Positions 6,742-12,765 of a stretch of DNA of 12,765 bases are shown here, one piece after another (the first letter of the stretch is position 1; each line of letters opens with the position of its first letter). This stretch comes from a halophilic archaeon J07HX64 (GTDB lineage: Archaea > Halobacteriota > Halobacteria > Halobacteriales > Haloarculaceae), in NCBI GenBank assembly GCA_000416085.1, contig KE356579.1, positions 2,390,918 through 2,403,682 on the forward strand. The letters run 5' to 3'. The position numbers were made by a program, and so were the translations under genes. The notes below the pieces were generated by a model that saw only the letters and a program-made list of their open reading frames with translations, ran no database searches and was not told the origin of the DNA.

Positions 6742-6747
6742 CATATG
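6742..6747 (+). promoter_or_regulatory. TATA-like box of the CNNM/CBS gene
   Basis: CATATG within an AT-rich stretch (6721-6750) is centred 28 nt before the ATG at 6773, fitting a leaderless or very short-leader transcript. Confidence 0.5.
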
Positions 6748-6772
6748 TTTGCTGGTCCAGAACAGTAAGAGG

Positions 6773-8158
6773 ATGCAGTCGCTCGTCGCAACTGGCGTTG
6801 CGGGACTGGACCTGCTTCACGGGGTCGTCACAGCAGGCGTGCCAGCGACAGTCGAGGTTCTCGGGGGGTCGGTGTCGAAGAGGGCGTTCGCAGCGGCCGG
6901 AGCTGTTGTGATAGTCCTCCTGCTCGTTGTGTCGGGGTTTTTTTCCTCCTCGGAGATCGCGATGTTCTCGTTCCCGAACCACCGTATCGAGGCTGTCGTC
7001 GAGGCGGGCAGACCGGGTGCCGAGACGCTGAAGCGACTCAAACAGAACCCACACCGGTTGCTGGTGACTATCCTCGTGGGAAACAACCTCGTCAATATCG
7101 CGATGTCCTCCATCGCCACAGGGTTGCTCGCGCTGTTTGTCAGTCGGAGTCGGGCGGTGTTTCTGGCTACACTCGGTATCACGGCGCTCGTCCTGTTGTT
7201 CGGTGAGAGCGCACCCAAATCCTACGCGGCCGACAACACCGAGTCCTGGGCGCTGCGCGCCGCGCGCCCGCTGAAGTTTGCCGAGTACGTGCTGATGCCG
7301 CTCGTCATCCTGTTCGACTACCTCACGCGGGTAGTCAACAGGGTCACCGGCGGACAGGCAGCGATCGAGGAGGGGTACATCACGCGCCAGGAGATACAGG
7401 AGTTGATAAAAACCGGTGAGCGTGAGGGTGTCCTCGACGAGGAGGAGCGAGCGATGCTCCAGCGGACACTCCGGTTCAACCGCACCATCGCGAAGGAGGT
7501 GATGACACCCCGACTGGATATGACCGCTGTCTCGAACGAGGCGTCGATGGACGAGGCGATCGAGGAGTGTATCCGGAGTGGTCACAACCGTGTGCCCGTA
7601 TACGAGGGGTCGCTCGATAACGTCATCGGCATTGTCGGGATCGCCGACCTCGTGCGGGACCGCCACTACAACTCAAACGGTATCGCACTCGACGACCTGA
7701 TCGAACCGACCCTGCACGTCCCCGAGTCGAAAAACGTCGACGAGTTGCTCGCCGAGATGCGCGAACAGCGCCTCGACATGGTGATCGTTATCGACGAGTT
7801 CGGCACCACCGAGGGCCTGGTGACGATGGAAGACCTCGTCGAGGAGATCGTCGGCGAGATCCTGGAGGGCGGCGAGGAGGAACCGATCGAGTTCGTCGAC
7901 GAGTCGACGGCACTGGTCAAAGGCGAGGTCAACATCGACATCGTCAACGAGCAACTCGGCATCGACCTGCCGGAGGGCGAGGAGTTCGAGACCATCGCCG
8001 GGTTCGTGTTCAACCGCGCCGGACGCCTCGTCGACGAGGGCGAGACGATACGCTACGAGGGTCTCGAGATCAGCGTCGAGGAGGTCGAGAACACCCGCAT
8101 CACGTGGGCACGCATCGCGGGATTCACTCCGCAAGAACCTGCCGAGGCACAGGACTGA
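6773..8158 (+). CDS. CNNM/CBS domain membrane protein (CorC/HlyC family)
   Basis: A 461-aa protein with the full architecture of the CNNM/CorC family. A CNNM (DUF21) membrane domain spans about 40-190, with SGFFSSSEIAMFS (54-66) on the first helix, helices near 97-122 and 128-146, GESAPKSYA (144-152) and a last helix near 168-186. Then come the linker GYITRQEIQELIKTGEREGVL (201-221), two CBS motifs (about 240-300 and 305-363) containing VMTPRLDM and DEFGTTEGLVTMEDLVEEIVGEI, and the CorC_HlyC C-terminal domain (about 376-445). Relatives in bacteria and archaea export or regulate Mg2+ (CorC, MpfA), and CBS pairs bind ATP-Mg. The exact ion here is inferred, not shown. The frame is open back to 6458 through the tandem repeats, but the ATG at 6773 matches the family start and the TATA-like box. 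It ends 21 bp from a convergent small gene. Confidence 0.9.
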   Translation: MQSLVATGVAGLDLLHGVVTAGVPATVEVLGGSVSKRAFAAAGAVVIVLLLVVSGFFSSSEIAMFSFPNHRIEAVVEAGRPGAETLKRLKQNPHRLLVTILVGNNLVNIAMSSIATGLLALFVSRSRAVFLATLGITALVLLFGESAPKSYAADNTESWALRAARPLKFAEYVLMPLVILFDYLTRVVNRVTGGQAAIEEGYITRQEIQELIKTGEREGVLDEEERAMLQRTLRFNRTIAKEVMTPRLDMTAVSNEASMDEAIEECIRSGHNRVPVYEGSLDNVIGIVGIADLVRDRHYNSNGIALDDLIEPTLHVPESKNVDELLAEMREQRLDMVIVIDEFGTTEGLVTMEDLVEEIVGEILEGGEEEPIEFVDESTALVKGEVNIDIVNEQLGIDLPEGEEFETIAGFVFNRAGRLVDEGETIRYEGLEISVEEVENTRITWARIAGFTPQEPAEAQD

Positions 8159-8179
8159 ACCACCCTACAGACCGGTGAG

Positions 8180-8398
8180 CTACAGTCGGTCACGGAGAAC
8201 CTCGATTATCTTCCGCTCCAGCGGCAACAGAACCGCCAGGGAGTCCTCGTCGCTGTCGGTGTAGGCGGTCTGGACCGCCTGCGAGATGCGGTCGTGCATC
8301 GCGACCAGCAGTTCTTGCTCGACCTGGTCGAGATCCTGCGGTGTCTCCTCCCCCCAGACACTCGTGACGACGGCATACTCTCTGTCGGTCAGGTCCAT
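8180..8398 (-). CDS. Small acidic protein, uncharacterised
   Basis: A 72-aa protein beginning MDLTDREYAVVTSVWGEE and ending LAVLLPLERKIIEVLRDRL. It is acidic and predicted mostly helical, with no Cys and no membrane segment. I do not recognise a named family, though the composition and length are typical of conserved small haloarchaeal cytoplasmic proteins. Overlapping frames are Arg-rich, and this frame has the expected acidic bias. An ATATGA box lies about 25 nt upstream of the ATG, so it has its own promoter, separate from the DUF3592-like gene 63 nt upstream on the same strand. It converges with the CNNM gene. Confidence 0.7.
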   Translation of the reverse strand: MDLTDREYAVVTSVWGEETPQDLDQVEQELLVAMHDRISQAVQTAYTDSDEDSLAVLLPLERKIIEVLRDRL

Positions 8399-8420
8399 AC
8401 ACCACGGTGTGCCGGCTGGG

Positions 8421-8426
8421 ATATGA
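8421..8426 (-). promoter_or_regulatory. TATA-like box of the 72-aa protein gene
   Basis: On the minus strand the site reads TCATAT, centred about 25 nt before the ATG at 8398. The spacing fits leaderless initiation. Confidence 0.45.
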
Positions 8427-8461
8427 GCACGTCGAACCGGGTTGTCATGACTGGAGATGGG

Positions 8462-9007
8462 TTACACATTGACACGGCGGGCCATCCTCGCTAACCACAG
8501 CAGTCCCAGCGCCACGACCACTGCCCCACCGTACTGTAATCCCTCCGGAACCGGTGTTGTCACGCTCGACAGCGACCCGTCAGCAGGGTAAAACGGGTCG
8601 ATATAGGTGGTGACGGTTCCGTTCTCGTTGAAGTTGCTCCGCATCGCGCTGCGCGCGCCGCCTTGGGTGTCGGATTTCCCCCCGTTTTTCGACCCCGTGT
8701 AGGACCGCTCGTCGGAGATATCCTCGACCCTGTCGACGCCGTCGGCCCGGTCAACGTACAGGTCCTCGAGCCCCTGCTCGAGCACCTCCGCGCGCTGGTC
8801 GAGTGTGTACCTGTACTCGAAGCTGTACGTCCAGTTGCCGTCTGGCAACTGACGCACGTCTGTCTCTGTCACATCGCCAACTGTGGTGACCTCGCGGTCG
8901 GCGATTGTCTGCTCGTACGCCGCGTACTCGAACCCGGCGAACACACCCACACAGCCGAGTCCAACTACGAGGACACTCAACGCGACTCTACCCGGTCCGG
9001 GAGCCAT
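8462..9007 (-). CDS. DUF3592-like membrane protein
   Basis: A 181-aa protein with one membrane helix at each end (about 9-29 and 157-175) and a polar domain of about 125 residues between them, presumably outside the cell. The middle shows NWTYSFEYRYTLD (58-70), SYTGSK, QGGARSAMRSNF and GTVTTYIDPFYPADGSLS (130-147). The pattern Y.Y...G.....V.VYYDP..P..S' followed by a helix is what I associate with DUF3592 proteins. The match is by pattern memory and moderate. The start at 9007 has a good ribosome site, GGGGGTGA, at 9015-9022 with a 7-nt spacer. The gene lies 43 nt after the GIDE-domain gene on the same strand, so they are probably one operon, and both encode proteins with two terminal helices and a large domain between. 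Confidence 0.7.
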   Translation of the reverse strand: MAPGPGRVALSVLVVGLGCVGVFAGFEYAAYEQTIADREVTTVGDVTETDVRQLPDGNWTYSFEYRYTLDQRAEVLEQGLEDLYVDRADGVDRVEDISDERSYTGSKNGGKSDTQGGARSAMRSNFNENGTVTTYIDPFYPADGSLSSVTTPVPEGLQYGGAVVVALGLLWLARMARRVNV

Positions 9008-9050
9008 CAGCTTCTCACCCCCGTCGTCACCGACCGTTTGCTGTGTCCGG

Positions 9051-10085
9051 TCACGGTAACGCCTCCTCGATTCCGTACAGTGGCCCCGTGACGAGTATCT
9101 GGACGAGCAGCGCGAGGACGAGTGTTGTCACGATAACGGCAGCGGCGATGTACATCGCAGAGCGGTTTCGGTAGGTACTGGCGAGACTGAACTCACCCTT
9201 ATCCGAGATAATGAACTCGTCGGTGCTCGGGTCCGACCGGATCAGGATGTCCTCGTCGCACGGCACCGCCTCGTTGGGGTCCGGGCGAGTCGCGCCACCG
9301 AACACGTACCCCTCGTCGTCCACCGGGAGCACCATCTGTATGTACCGTCGTTTGTTTCCCGTACGCCCCGTCGAGCCGAGTTCGGACCGGTGAATCCGCT
9401 CGACACCGCCGGAGTCGGCGTCTGTCTCGCGCTCGTCCATGTCCACCGCGTCCGGGTCACCGCCCTGGTCGTCGATGTCGAGTTCGTCACTCTCCTGCTT
9501 ACCGTCGAGGAAATCGAACCGACCCACCACGCTCGCGAGTCGCTCCCTGATGCCGCCGTCGTCCGAATCGGGGTTGTTTCTGGCATCCGGGGGCCCCCTG
9601 CCGAGGAACTCCTGGATTGGGTCGGGCGCGGGTTGGTTGCCGTCTACCGCTATCTCGACCGAGTGTGTGTCGGATATCTCGTAGAGGGTGTCCTCGTTCG
9701 GTTCGACGAGCATCTGTCCTGTTCCGTCGTCGACGTAGAACGGGGCCGAGAACGAATCCTTCTGAACGGTTTTCCACTGTTTGTCGTTGTCGTCGTCGGG
9801 GGTGTCCTTGTACTCGCGCAGTTTGAACTCGCCGTAGATACACTGCCCCTCGGTGAACGGTTGATCGTACACCCGCGTGGCGGGGGTGAGTTCGCCCCTG
9901 ACCTCGGTCCGGCCCATCGCCACCGACTGTACCGGTTCCGGCGGTGTATCGCGGATAAGACGACCGAACTGGTAGGTCTGGAACCCCCAGTAGATGGTGA
10001 GCAGTCCACCGACGAACGCCAGACCGACGAACAACAGAACCTCTATCTGCGCCGCCTCCCTCACCGTCACCGGTTCGTACCCCAT
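9051..10085 (-). CDS. GIDE-domain membrane protein (MULAN/MUL1-like, no RING)
   Basis: A 344-aa protein with membrane helices near 15-36 and 311-333. The region after the first helix, PPEPVQSVAMGRTEVRGELTPA (48-69), then QCIYGEFKLREY (81-92), SFSAPFYVDDGTGQMLVEPN (111-130) and, later, DEGYVFGGATRPDPNE (257-272), follows the GIDE/BAM domain found in the mitochondrial E3 ligase MUL1 and in many archaeal and bacterial proteins. No RING finger is present: there are only two Cys residues. Between the two halves sits a roughly 80-residue, strongly acidic, low-complexity insert (about 160-240, rich in Asp, Glu, Gly and Arg) that looks disordered. The function in archaea is unknown. It heads a probable operon with the DUF3592-like gene and has a GGAGG ribosome site 9 nt upstream. 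Confidence 0.8.
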   Translation of the reverse strand: MGYEPVTVREAAQIEVLLFVGLAFVGGLLTIYWGFQTYQFGRLIRDTPPEPVQSVAMGRTEVRGELTPATRVYDQPFTEGQCIYGEFKLREYKDTPDDDNDKQWKTVQKDSFSAPFYVDDGTGQMLVEPNEDTLYEISDTHSVEIAVDGNQPAPDPIQEFLGRGPPDARNNPDSDDGGIRERLASVVGRFDFLDGKQESDELDIDDQGGDPDAVDMDERETDADSGGVERIHRSELGSTGRTGNKRRYIQMVLPVDDEGYVFGGATRPDPNEAVPCDEDILIRSDPSTDEFIISDKGEFSLASTYRNRSAMYIAAAVIVTTLVLALLVQILVTGPLYGIEEALP

Positions 10086-10090
10086 CAGGA

Positions 10091-10099
10091 CCCCCCTCC
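10091..10099 (-). promoter_or_regulatory. Ribosome-binding site of the GIDE-domain gene
   Basis: On the minus strand GGAGGGGGG precedes the ATG at 10085 by 5 nt (9 nt from the GGAGG core). This supports the start and implies a transcript with a leader. Confidence 0.6.
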
Positions 10100-10136
10100 G
10101 GTCATGATTCGGATATCGCAGGTTGCCCCCACGAAT

Positions 10137-10144
10137 GAAAATAG
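10137..10144 (-). promoter_or_regulatory. Candidate TATA box of the GIDE/DUF3592 operon
   Basis: CTATTTTC on the minus strand would start transcription about 28 nt before the ATG, leaving room for the GGAGG site. An alternative, GATATC at 10112-10117, is 29 nt from the ATG and would give a leaderless mRNA. The clear ribosome site favours the former. The box abuts the nested hairpin at 10145-10201. Confidence 0.4.
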
Positions 10145-10201
10145 CTGTCGGTGGACTAGATGGCGGGTCGCGTGCACGACCCGGGTGGTCCCTGCCGACA
10201 G
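10145..10201. repeat. Nested three-stem inverted repeat
   Basis: The outer stem is CTGTCGG (10145-10151) with CCGACAG (10195-10201). The middle stem is GGAC (10153-10156) with GTCC (10188-10191). The inner stem is CGGGTCG (10164-10170) with CGACCCG (10177-10183) around a six-base loop. All 18 base pairs are Watson-Crick, separated by small internal loops. It lies in a gene-free gap of about 208 nt next to the GIDE promoter. It could be a structured RNA, an operator or a cruciform; the sequence alone does not decide. Confidence 0.6.
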
Positions 10202-10236
10202 ATCTGCACGCGCTGGTAAACGGGGGCCAGGTCTCG

Positions 10237-10263
10237 GTGAACGTCCCGTATCCCGGGGTTCAC
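10237..10263. repeat. Inverted repeat upstream of the 10294 ORF
   Basis: GTGAAC (10237-10242) faces GTTCAC (10258-10263) across 15 nt that contain CCCGGG. It is a short perfect stem about 30 nt before the TTG start at 10294, placed where a regulator or leader hairpin might act. Confidence 0.35.
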
Positions 10264-10285
10264 ACGCGCAAGGACACTCTTATCG

Positions 10286-10292
10286 GGTGATC
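10286..10292 (+). promoter_or_regulatory. Ribosome-binding-type motif before the TTG at 10294
   Basis: GGTGATC matches the 16S-complementary sequence and sits one base before the TTG. The same motif touches the start at 512, so this supports a translated ORF beginning at 10294 in spite of its rare start codon. Confidence 0.4.
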
Positions 10293-10293
10293 T

Positions 10294-10809
10294 TTGATAC
10301 TTTCTTGTCTGCGGAGAAAACAGGCCGACGCGGCTGTTATTGTCGCCGCCACCACGGGGGTCGTCGCGGTCTCTCCTGCGGTGTTCGGTGTCCTCATCTG
10401 GCGGTACCAACGCGTCGGTCTCATCAGCGGTATCGACCCGGATACGGTCACAGACAGGGAGGAACTGGCGACGTTCGTCGGGGGGAACCTGCCGTTCGTG
10501 GCCGGCCTGACCGTTGCCCGACTGTCTGGTAGTACAGCTCTCTGGGTCGGGTACACCACTAGTATCACACTGTCGGGTATCTGGACCGCCTGCGGTGCAC
10601 AGAGCTACACCGCACCCTCGCGAGCGAGACGACAGTGCACTCATCCTCTCCGCTCCCGGGACTGGTTTGTCGCGGCGCGTCGGTCTCCCCCGTCGGAGCG
10701 CTGCTGGTCACGGGTCGTCGCGACTCGCTTGCTGGACACCTCTCGGGGCGCTCTTGCCCGCCGCTGGCGCTGGTCTCGGTCGATACGGGAGGCGGTGTCC
10801 GTCGTGTGA
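10294..10809 (+). CDS. Doubtful small membrane protein ORF, 3' end uncertain
   Basis: From a TTG start the frame gives a charged N-terminus, a hydrophobic segment (about residues 12-36, AVIVAATTGVVAVSPAVFGV), then a polar stretch, GIDPDTVTDREELATF. A second hydrophobic region follows (62-97, containing GGNLPFVAGLTVARLSGS). Third-position GC is high between about 10324 and 10600, as in a coding frame, and the hydrophobic pattern argues against chance. After about residue 105 the frame turns Arg-, Ser- and Trp-rich and runs 169 nt antisense into the MinD-type gene. I read this as a real two-helix membrane protein of about 105-110 residues whose proper end has been lost, or a decayed remnant. 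No family is recognised. Confidence 0.4.
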   Translation: MILSCLRRKQADAAVIVAATTGVVAVSPAVFGVLIWRYQRVGLISGIDPDTVTDREELATFVGGNLPFVAGLTVARLSGSTALWVGYTTSITLSGIWTACGAQSYTAPSRARRQCTHPLRSRDWFVAARRSPPSERCWSRVVATRLLDTSRGALARRWRWSRSIREAVSVV

Positions 10810-11471
10810 CTCCGCCGCCGGTCGACGGCCTCGGTGTCGTCCGTGCTGTTGTCCGGTCCGAGGAGGTGGTCGGCAACGGTGCTCCAGGCCTGCGCGAGTG
10901 GTGGTGCATCGAACGGGTCATCGGTGTCCGGAAGCGTCGCGAGCACAGGGCTGCCAGCGACCCGACCGCCAACCTCCGCGGCACGTCCGGTGACCGTTCG
11001 CAGGAGCACACCGACCGGTGGCGCGTCGAGCTGTCGGGCGGCGGTGACGGTCCGGCGGGTGTCGTCGAGACACTGTGGATGATCTGTCGAAACCACGGCA
11101 GTCGCGTCGGCCTGCCGGAGCGGTCGCGACGCGTCGGGACCGATACCGGCCGGGCAGTCGACCAGCACGGGCCCCTCCCAGTCGTGGGTCGCCCGGAGTG
11201 CCGGCCCGGTGCGGGCCGGTCGACCAGCCGTGACGACCGCGACACCGGGAAACGACGGTGGACGCTGGCAGACACGGGACAGCGGTGCGCCGCGGGCCAG
11301 CGCGTCCACACCGTCGGTCCGTTTGATCCCCGCGAGGTGATGCAGGTCGGGCATGTCACAGTCGGCGTCCAGCACCAGCGGGTCGTGACCGCGTCGTGCG
11401 AGTGTCCGTGCGAGTCCGAGCGCTGTTGTTGTCTTTCCACAGCCGCCTTTCCCGCCTGTCACCGCGAGCAT
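10641..11471 (-). CDS. MinD/ParA-type P-loop ATPase
   Basis: A 276-aa protein with a deviant Walker A, GGKGGCGKTT (6-15; signature Lys8 and P-loop Lys13). LVLDADCDMPDLHHLAGI follows (the MinD 'D.D...P' switch strand), then GPVLVDCPAGIGPDASRPLRQAD (the DxPAG Walker B) and DATAVVSTDHPQCLDDTRRTV. These place it in the SIMIBI MinD/ParA class, dimeric ATPases that position or partition proteins, plasmids or Fe-S scaffolds. No adjacent ParB or MinE-like gene is seen, so the cargo is unknown. The recognisable domain ends near residue 205 (LLGPDNSTDD). The last ~65 residues are Arg/Gln/Ser-rich and basic, odd for a haloarchaeon, so the true C-terminus may differ. The start has a TATA-like box 27 nt upstream and is divergent from pyrB. 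Confidence 0.8.
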   Translation of the reverse strand: MLAVTGGKGGCGKTTTALGLARTLARRGHDPLVLDADCDMPDLHHLAGIKRTDGVDALARGAPLSRVCQRPPSFPGVAVVTAGRPARTGPALRATHDWEGPVLVDCPAGIGPDASRPLRQADATAVVSTDHPQCLDDTRRTVTAARQLDAPPVGVLLRTVTGRAAEVGGRVAGSPVLATLPDTDDPFDAPPLAQAWSTVADHLLGPDNSTDDTEAVDRRRSHTTDTASRIDRDQRQRRARAPREVSSKRVATTRDQQRSDGGDRRAATNQSRERRG

Positions 11472-11493
11472 ACGTCGGGTGGCCTCCCGATCG

Positions 11494-11503
11494 TACTTTA
11501 ATC
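11494..11503 (-). promoter_or_regulatory. TATA-like box of the MinD-type gene
   Basis: On the minus strand the site reads GATTAAAGTA, centred 27 nt before the ATG at 11471, typical of a leaderless haloarchaeal promoter. Confidence 0.6.
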
Positions 11504-11543
11504 TCCGCCGACGGCTCGACGTGCCAGTCGCCGCGTGTCGGGA

Positions 11544-11553
11544 GATTCAATAG
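11544..11553 (+). promoter_or_regulatory. TATA-like box of the pyrBI operon
   Basis: GATTCAATAG is centred about 28 nt before the pyrB ATG at 11577, giving a leaderless transcript. It lies about 50 nt from the divergent MinD box, so the two promoters share a 105-nt region and could influence one another. Confidence 0.55.
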
Positions 11554-11576
11554 CCTGGACAACCCCCCTACGACAA

Positions 11577-12491
11577 ATGGAACACAGCAACATCACCAGC
11601 GCCAGACAGCTGTCACGGGGTGACATCGAGACGGTGCTGGACCGGGCGCGCGACATCGCGGCCGACCCGTCGGCGTACGCCGACCGCCACACGGGCGCGC
11701 TACTCGGACTCCTGTTTTTCGAGCCGAGCACCCGCACGAAGATGAGTTTCACCGCGGCGATAAAACGCCTCGGTGGTGACATCGTCGATATGGGACCGGT
11801 GGACTCATCGAGTGTTAAGAAAGGCGAAAGTCTCGCCGACACTGTCCGCGTCATCGAGGGGTACGCGGACGCGCTGGTGTTGCGCCACCCCAGTGAGGGG
11901 TCAGCGAGCATGGCGAGCGAGTTCGTCGACGTGCCGCTGATAAACGGCGGTGACGGGGCGGGACAACACCCGACACAGACGCTGCTTGACCTGTATACAA
12001 TCCGCGAGAACGCCGGTCTCGACGACCTCACAATCGGTATCATGGGCGACCTGAAGTACGGTCGGACGGTCCACTCGCTGGCCTACGCGCTGACGAACTT
12101 CGACACACGACAGCACTTCGTCAGTCCGGAAAGCCTGAAACTACCCCGGAATGTCAGGTACGACCTGCACGAACGGGGCTCGTCGATCAAAGAACATACT
12201 GAACTCGAAGAGATTCTCCCCTCGCTCGACGTGCTGTACGTGACGCGCATTCAGAAAGAGCGGTTCCCAGACGAGAGCGAGTACCGCGAGGTGGCCGGGG
12301 AGTACCAGATTGACACGGACACCCTTGAGGCGGCGCAGGACTCGCTGACGGTGATGCATCCGCTGCCTCGGGTCGACGAAATCGCCCACGACATCGACGA
12401 CACGGCGCATGCGACCTACTTCGAGCAGGCCCACAACGGCGTCCCTGTCCGGATGGCACTGCTCGATTTGCTGTTGGGGGGTGACCAATGA
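11577..12491 (+). CDS. pyrB: Aspartate carbamoyltransferase catalytic subunit
   Basis: A 304-aa PyrB joining carbamoyl phosphate and L-aspartate to N-carbamoyl-L-aspartate, the committed step of pyrimidine synthesis in the cytoplasm. The key motifs are all present: [12 protein letters not shown] (47-58) for carbamoyl phosphate, [10 protein letters not shown] (80-89, the mobile 80s loop from the neighbouring subunit), [16 protein letters not shown] (127-142) and [12 protein letters not shown] (158-169). TRIQKERF (223-230, aspartate-binding Arg) and [10 protein letters not shown] (260-269) complete the set. The length is normal for the family (~305 aa). The start at 11577 is preferred to the in-frame ATG at 11535 because of the TATA spacing and the family N-terminus ([14 protein letters not shown]). 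It forms an operon with pyrI through an ATGA overlap. The holoenzyme is expected to be catalytic trimers joined by PyrI dimers. Confidence 0.97.
   Translation: MEHSNITSARQLSRGDIETVLDRARDIAADPSAYADRHTGALLGLLFFEPSTRTKMSFTAAIKRLGGDIVDMGPVDSSSVKKGESLADTVRVIEGYADALVLRHPSEGSASMASEFVDVPLINGGDGAGQHPTQTLLDLYTIRENAGLDDLTIGIMGDLKYGRTVHSLAYALTNFDTRQHFVSPESLKLPRNVRYDLHERGSSIKEHTELEEILPSLDVLYVTRIQKERFPDESEYREVAGEYQIDTDTLEAAQDSLTVMHPLPRVDEIAHDIDDTAHATYFEQAHNGVPVRMALLDLLLGGDQ
12476..12486 (+). promoter_or_regulatory. Ribosome-binding site of pyrI inside the end of pyrB
   Basis: GGGGGGTGACC resembles the full haloarchaeal ribosome-binding consensus GGAGGTGATCC. It lies next to the ATG at 12488, within the last codons of pyrB, so pyrI can be initiated independently as well as by coupling. 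Confidence 0.5.
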
Positions 12492-12765
12492 CAGAGCAAG
12501 AACTCCGCGTGAGCAAAATCGAAAACGGTACCGTCATCGACCACATCGCCGGCGGACAGGCGCTCAACGTTCTCGCCATTCTCGACATCGATGGCTCCAG
12601 CGGCGAGGCCGTCTCCATCGGAATGAACGTTCCGTCGGACCGACTCGGCCGGAAAGACGTCGTCAAGGTCGAGGACCGAGAACTCAGCCAGTCGGAACTG
12701 GACGTGCTCTCACTGATTGCCCCGGCGGCGACAATCAACATCATCCGCGGCTACGACGTTGTCGA
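12488..12765 (+). CDS. pyrI: Aspartate carbamoyltransferase regulatory subunit (partial)
   Basis: The first 92 residues of PyrI; the gene continues beyond the right edge. The allosteric domain is recognisable: [20 protein letters not shown] (7-26), where the Lys and the I/V-DH-I segment line the CTP/ATP site in the E. coli protein. [21 protein letters not shown] and [16 protein letters not shown] follow, matching the conserved order of E. coli PyrI. The C-terminal zinc domain with four Cys is outside the window. It shares an ATGA overlap with pyrB. Its presence implies allosteric control of the enzyme by nucleotides rather than a PyrB trimer acting alone. Confidence 0.95.
   Translation, partial: MTEQELRVSKIENGTVIDHIAGGQALNVLAILDIDGSSGEAVSIGMNVPSDRLGRKDVVKVEDRELSQSELDVLSLIAPAATINIIRGYDVV

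Noticed and set aside
6458..6772. In-frame N-terminal extension of the CNNM gene through the repeat array
   Set aside because: The extension would be a Cys/Arg/His/Pro-rich repeat peptide unlike any CNNM N-terminus. The ATG at 6773 fits the family and the TATA-like box 28 nt before it.
9390..10532. 380-codon plus-strand ORF
   Set aside because: It is antisense to the GIDE-domain gene, whose product has recognisable domains, membrane helices and a ribosome site. The ORF is long only because high-GC haloarchaeal DNA leaves antisense frames open.
10156..10644. Minus-strand ORF starting with ATGA overlap at the end of the MinD-type gene
   Set aside because: The overlap is tempting, but the product is polar, Arg/Cys/Asp-mixed with no motif. 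The opposite strand gives a membrane-protein-like sequence with coding-like third positions, and the ORF would read across the nested hairpin.

Overview
The window looks like chromosomal DNA of a halophilic archaeon (class Halobacteria). It is GC-rich and the proteins are acidic (many Asp/Glu, few Lys). Most isolated genes have an AT-rich TATA-like box about 26-28 nt before the start codon, which fits leaderless mRNAs. The few Shine-Dalgarno sites match the haloarchaeal 16S tail (GGTGATC, GGAGG, GGGGGTGA). Several gene families are ones I know mainly from haloarchaea: an HAH_0734-type small protein, a degraded RecA/KaiC-like ATPase, a GIDE-domain protein without RING, and a DUF3592-like protein. 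These names come from memory of the families, not from a search.

Layout, left to right. Bases 1-161 hold the 3' end of an unrecognised gene. A noncoding stretch (162-511) with several inverted repeats follows. A two-gene plus-strand operon (512-1611) encodes an SRPBCC-fold protein and an enoyl-CoA hydratase/isomerase-family protein. Converging on it is a minus-strand RecA/KaiC-like ATPase (1618-2448) whose P-loop has lost its lysine. Divergent from that is a Tat-exported penicillin-acylase-type Ntn hydrolase (2654-5127), broken by a one-base frameshift near 4012-4020, with an overlapping small membrane protein gene (5124-5486). Two minus-strand genes follow: a surface-type domain with two C-terminal membrane helices (5496-6047) and an HAH_0734-type protein (6114-6368). 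A 404-nt divergent intergenic region (6369-6772) carries a degenerate 51-bp tandem repeat array. It leads into a CNNM/CBS (CorC/HlyC) membrane protein (6773-8158).

The right part contains a minus-strand group: a GIDE-domain membrane protein (9051-10085), a DUF3592-like membrane protein (8462-9007), and a 72-aa acidic protein with its own promoter (8180-8398). A region with long inverted repeats (10086-10293) follows. Next come a doubtful small membrane-protein ORF (from 10294) running head-on into a MinD/ParA-type ATPase gene (10641-11471), and then the divergently transcribed pyrBI operon (11577 to the right edge) for aspartate carbamoyltransferase.

The only clear pathway is pyrimidine synthesis (pyrB-pyrI, translationally coupled). 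The rest is a mosaic of short housekeeping or envelope genes. I found no CRISPR, transposase, phage or recognised defence system. The points most worth a second look are the 51-bp repeat array, the nested hairpin at 10145-10201, the acylase frameshift, and the unsettled coding content between 10294 and about 10840.
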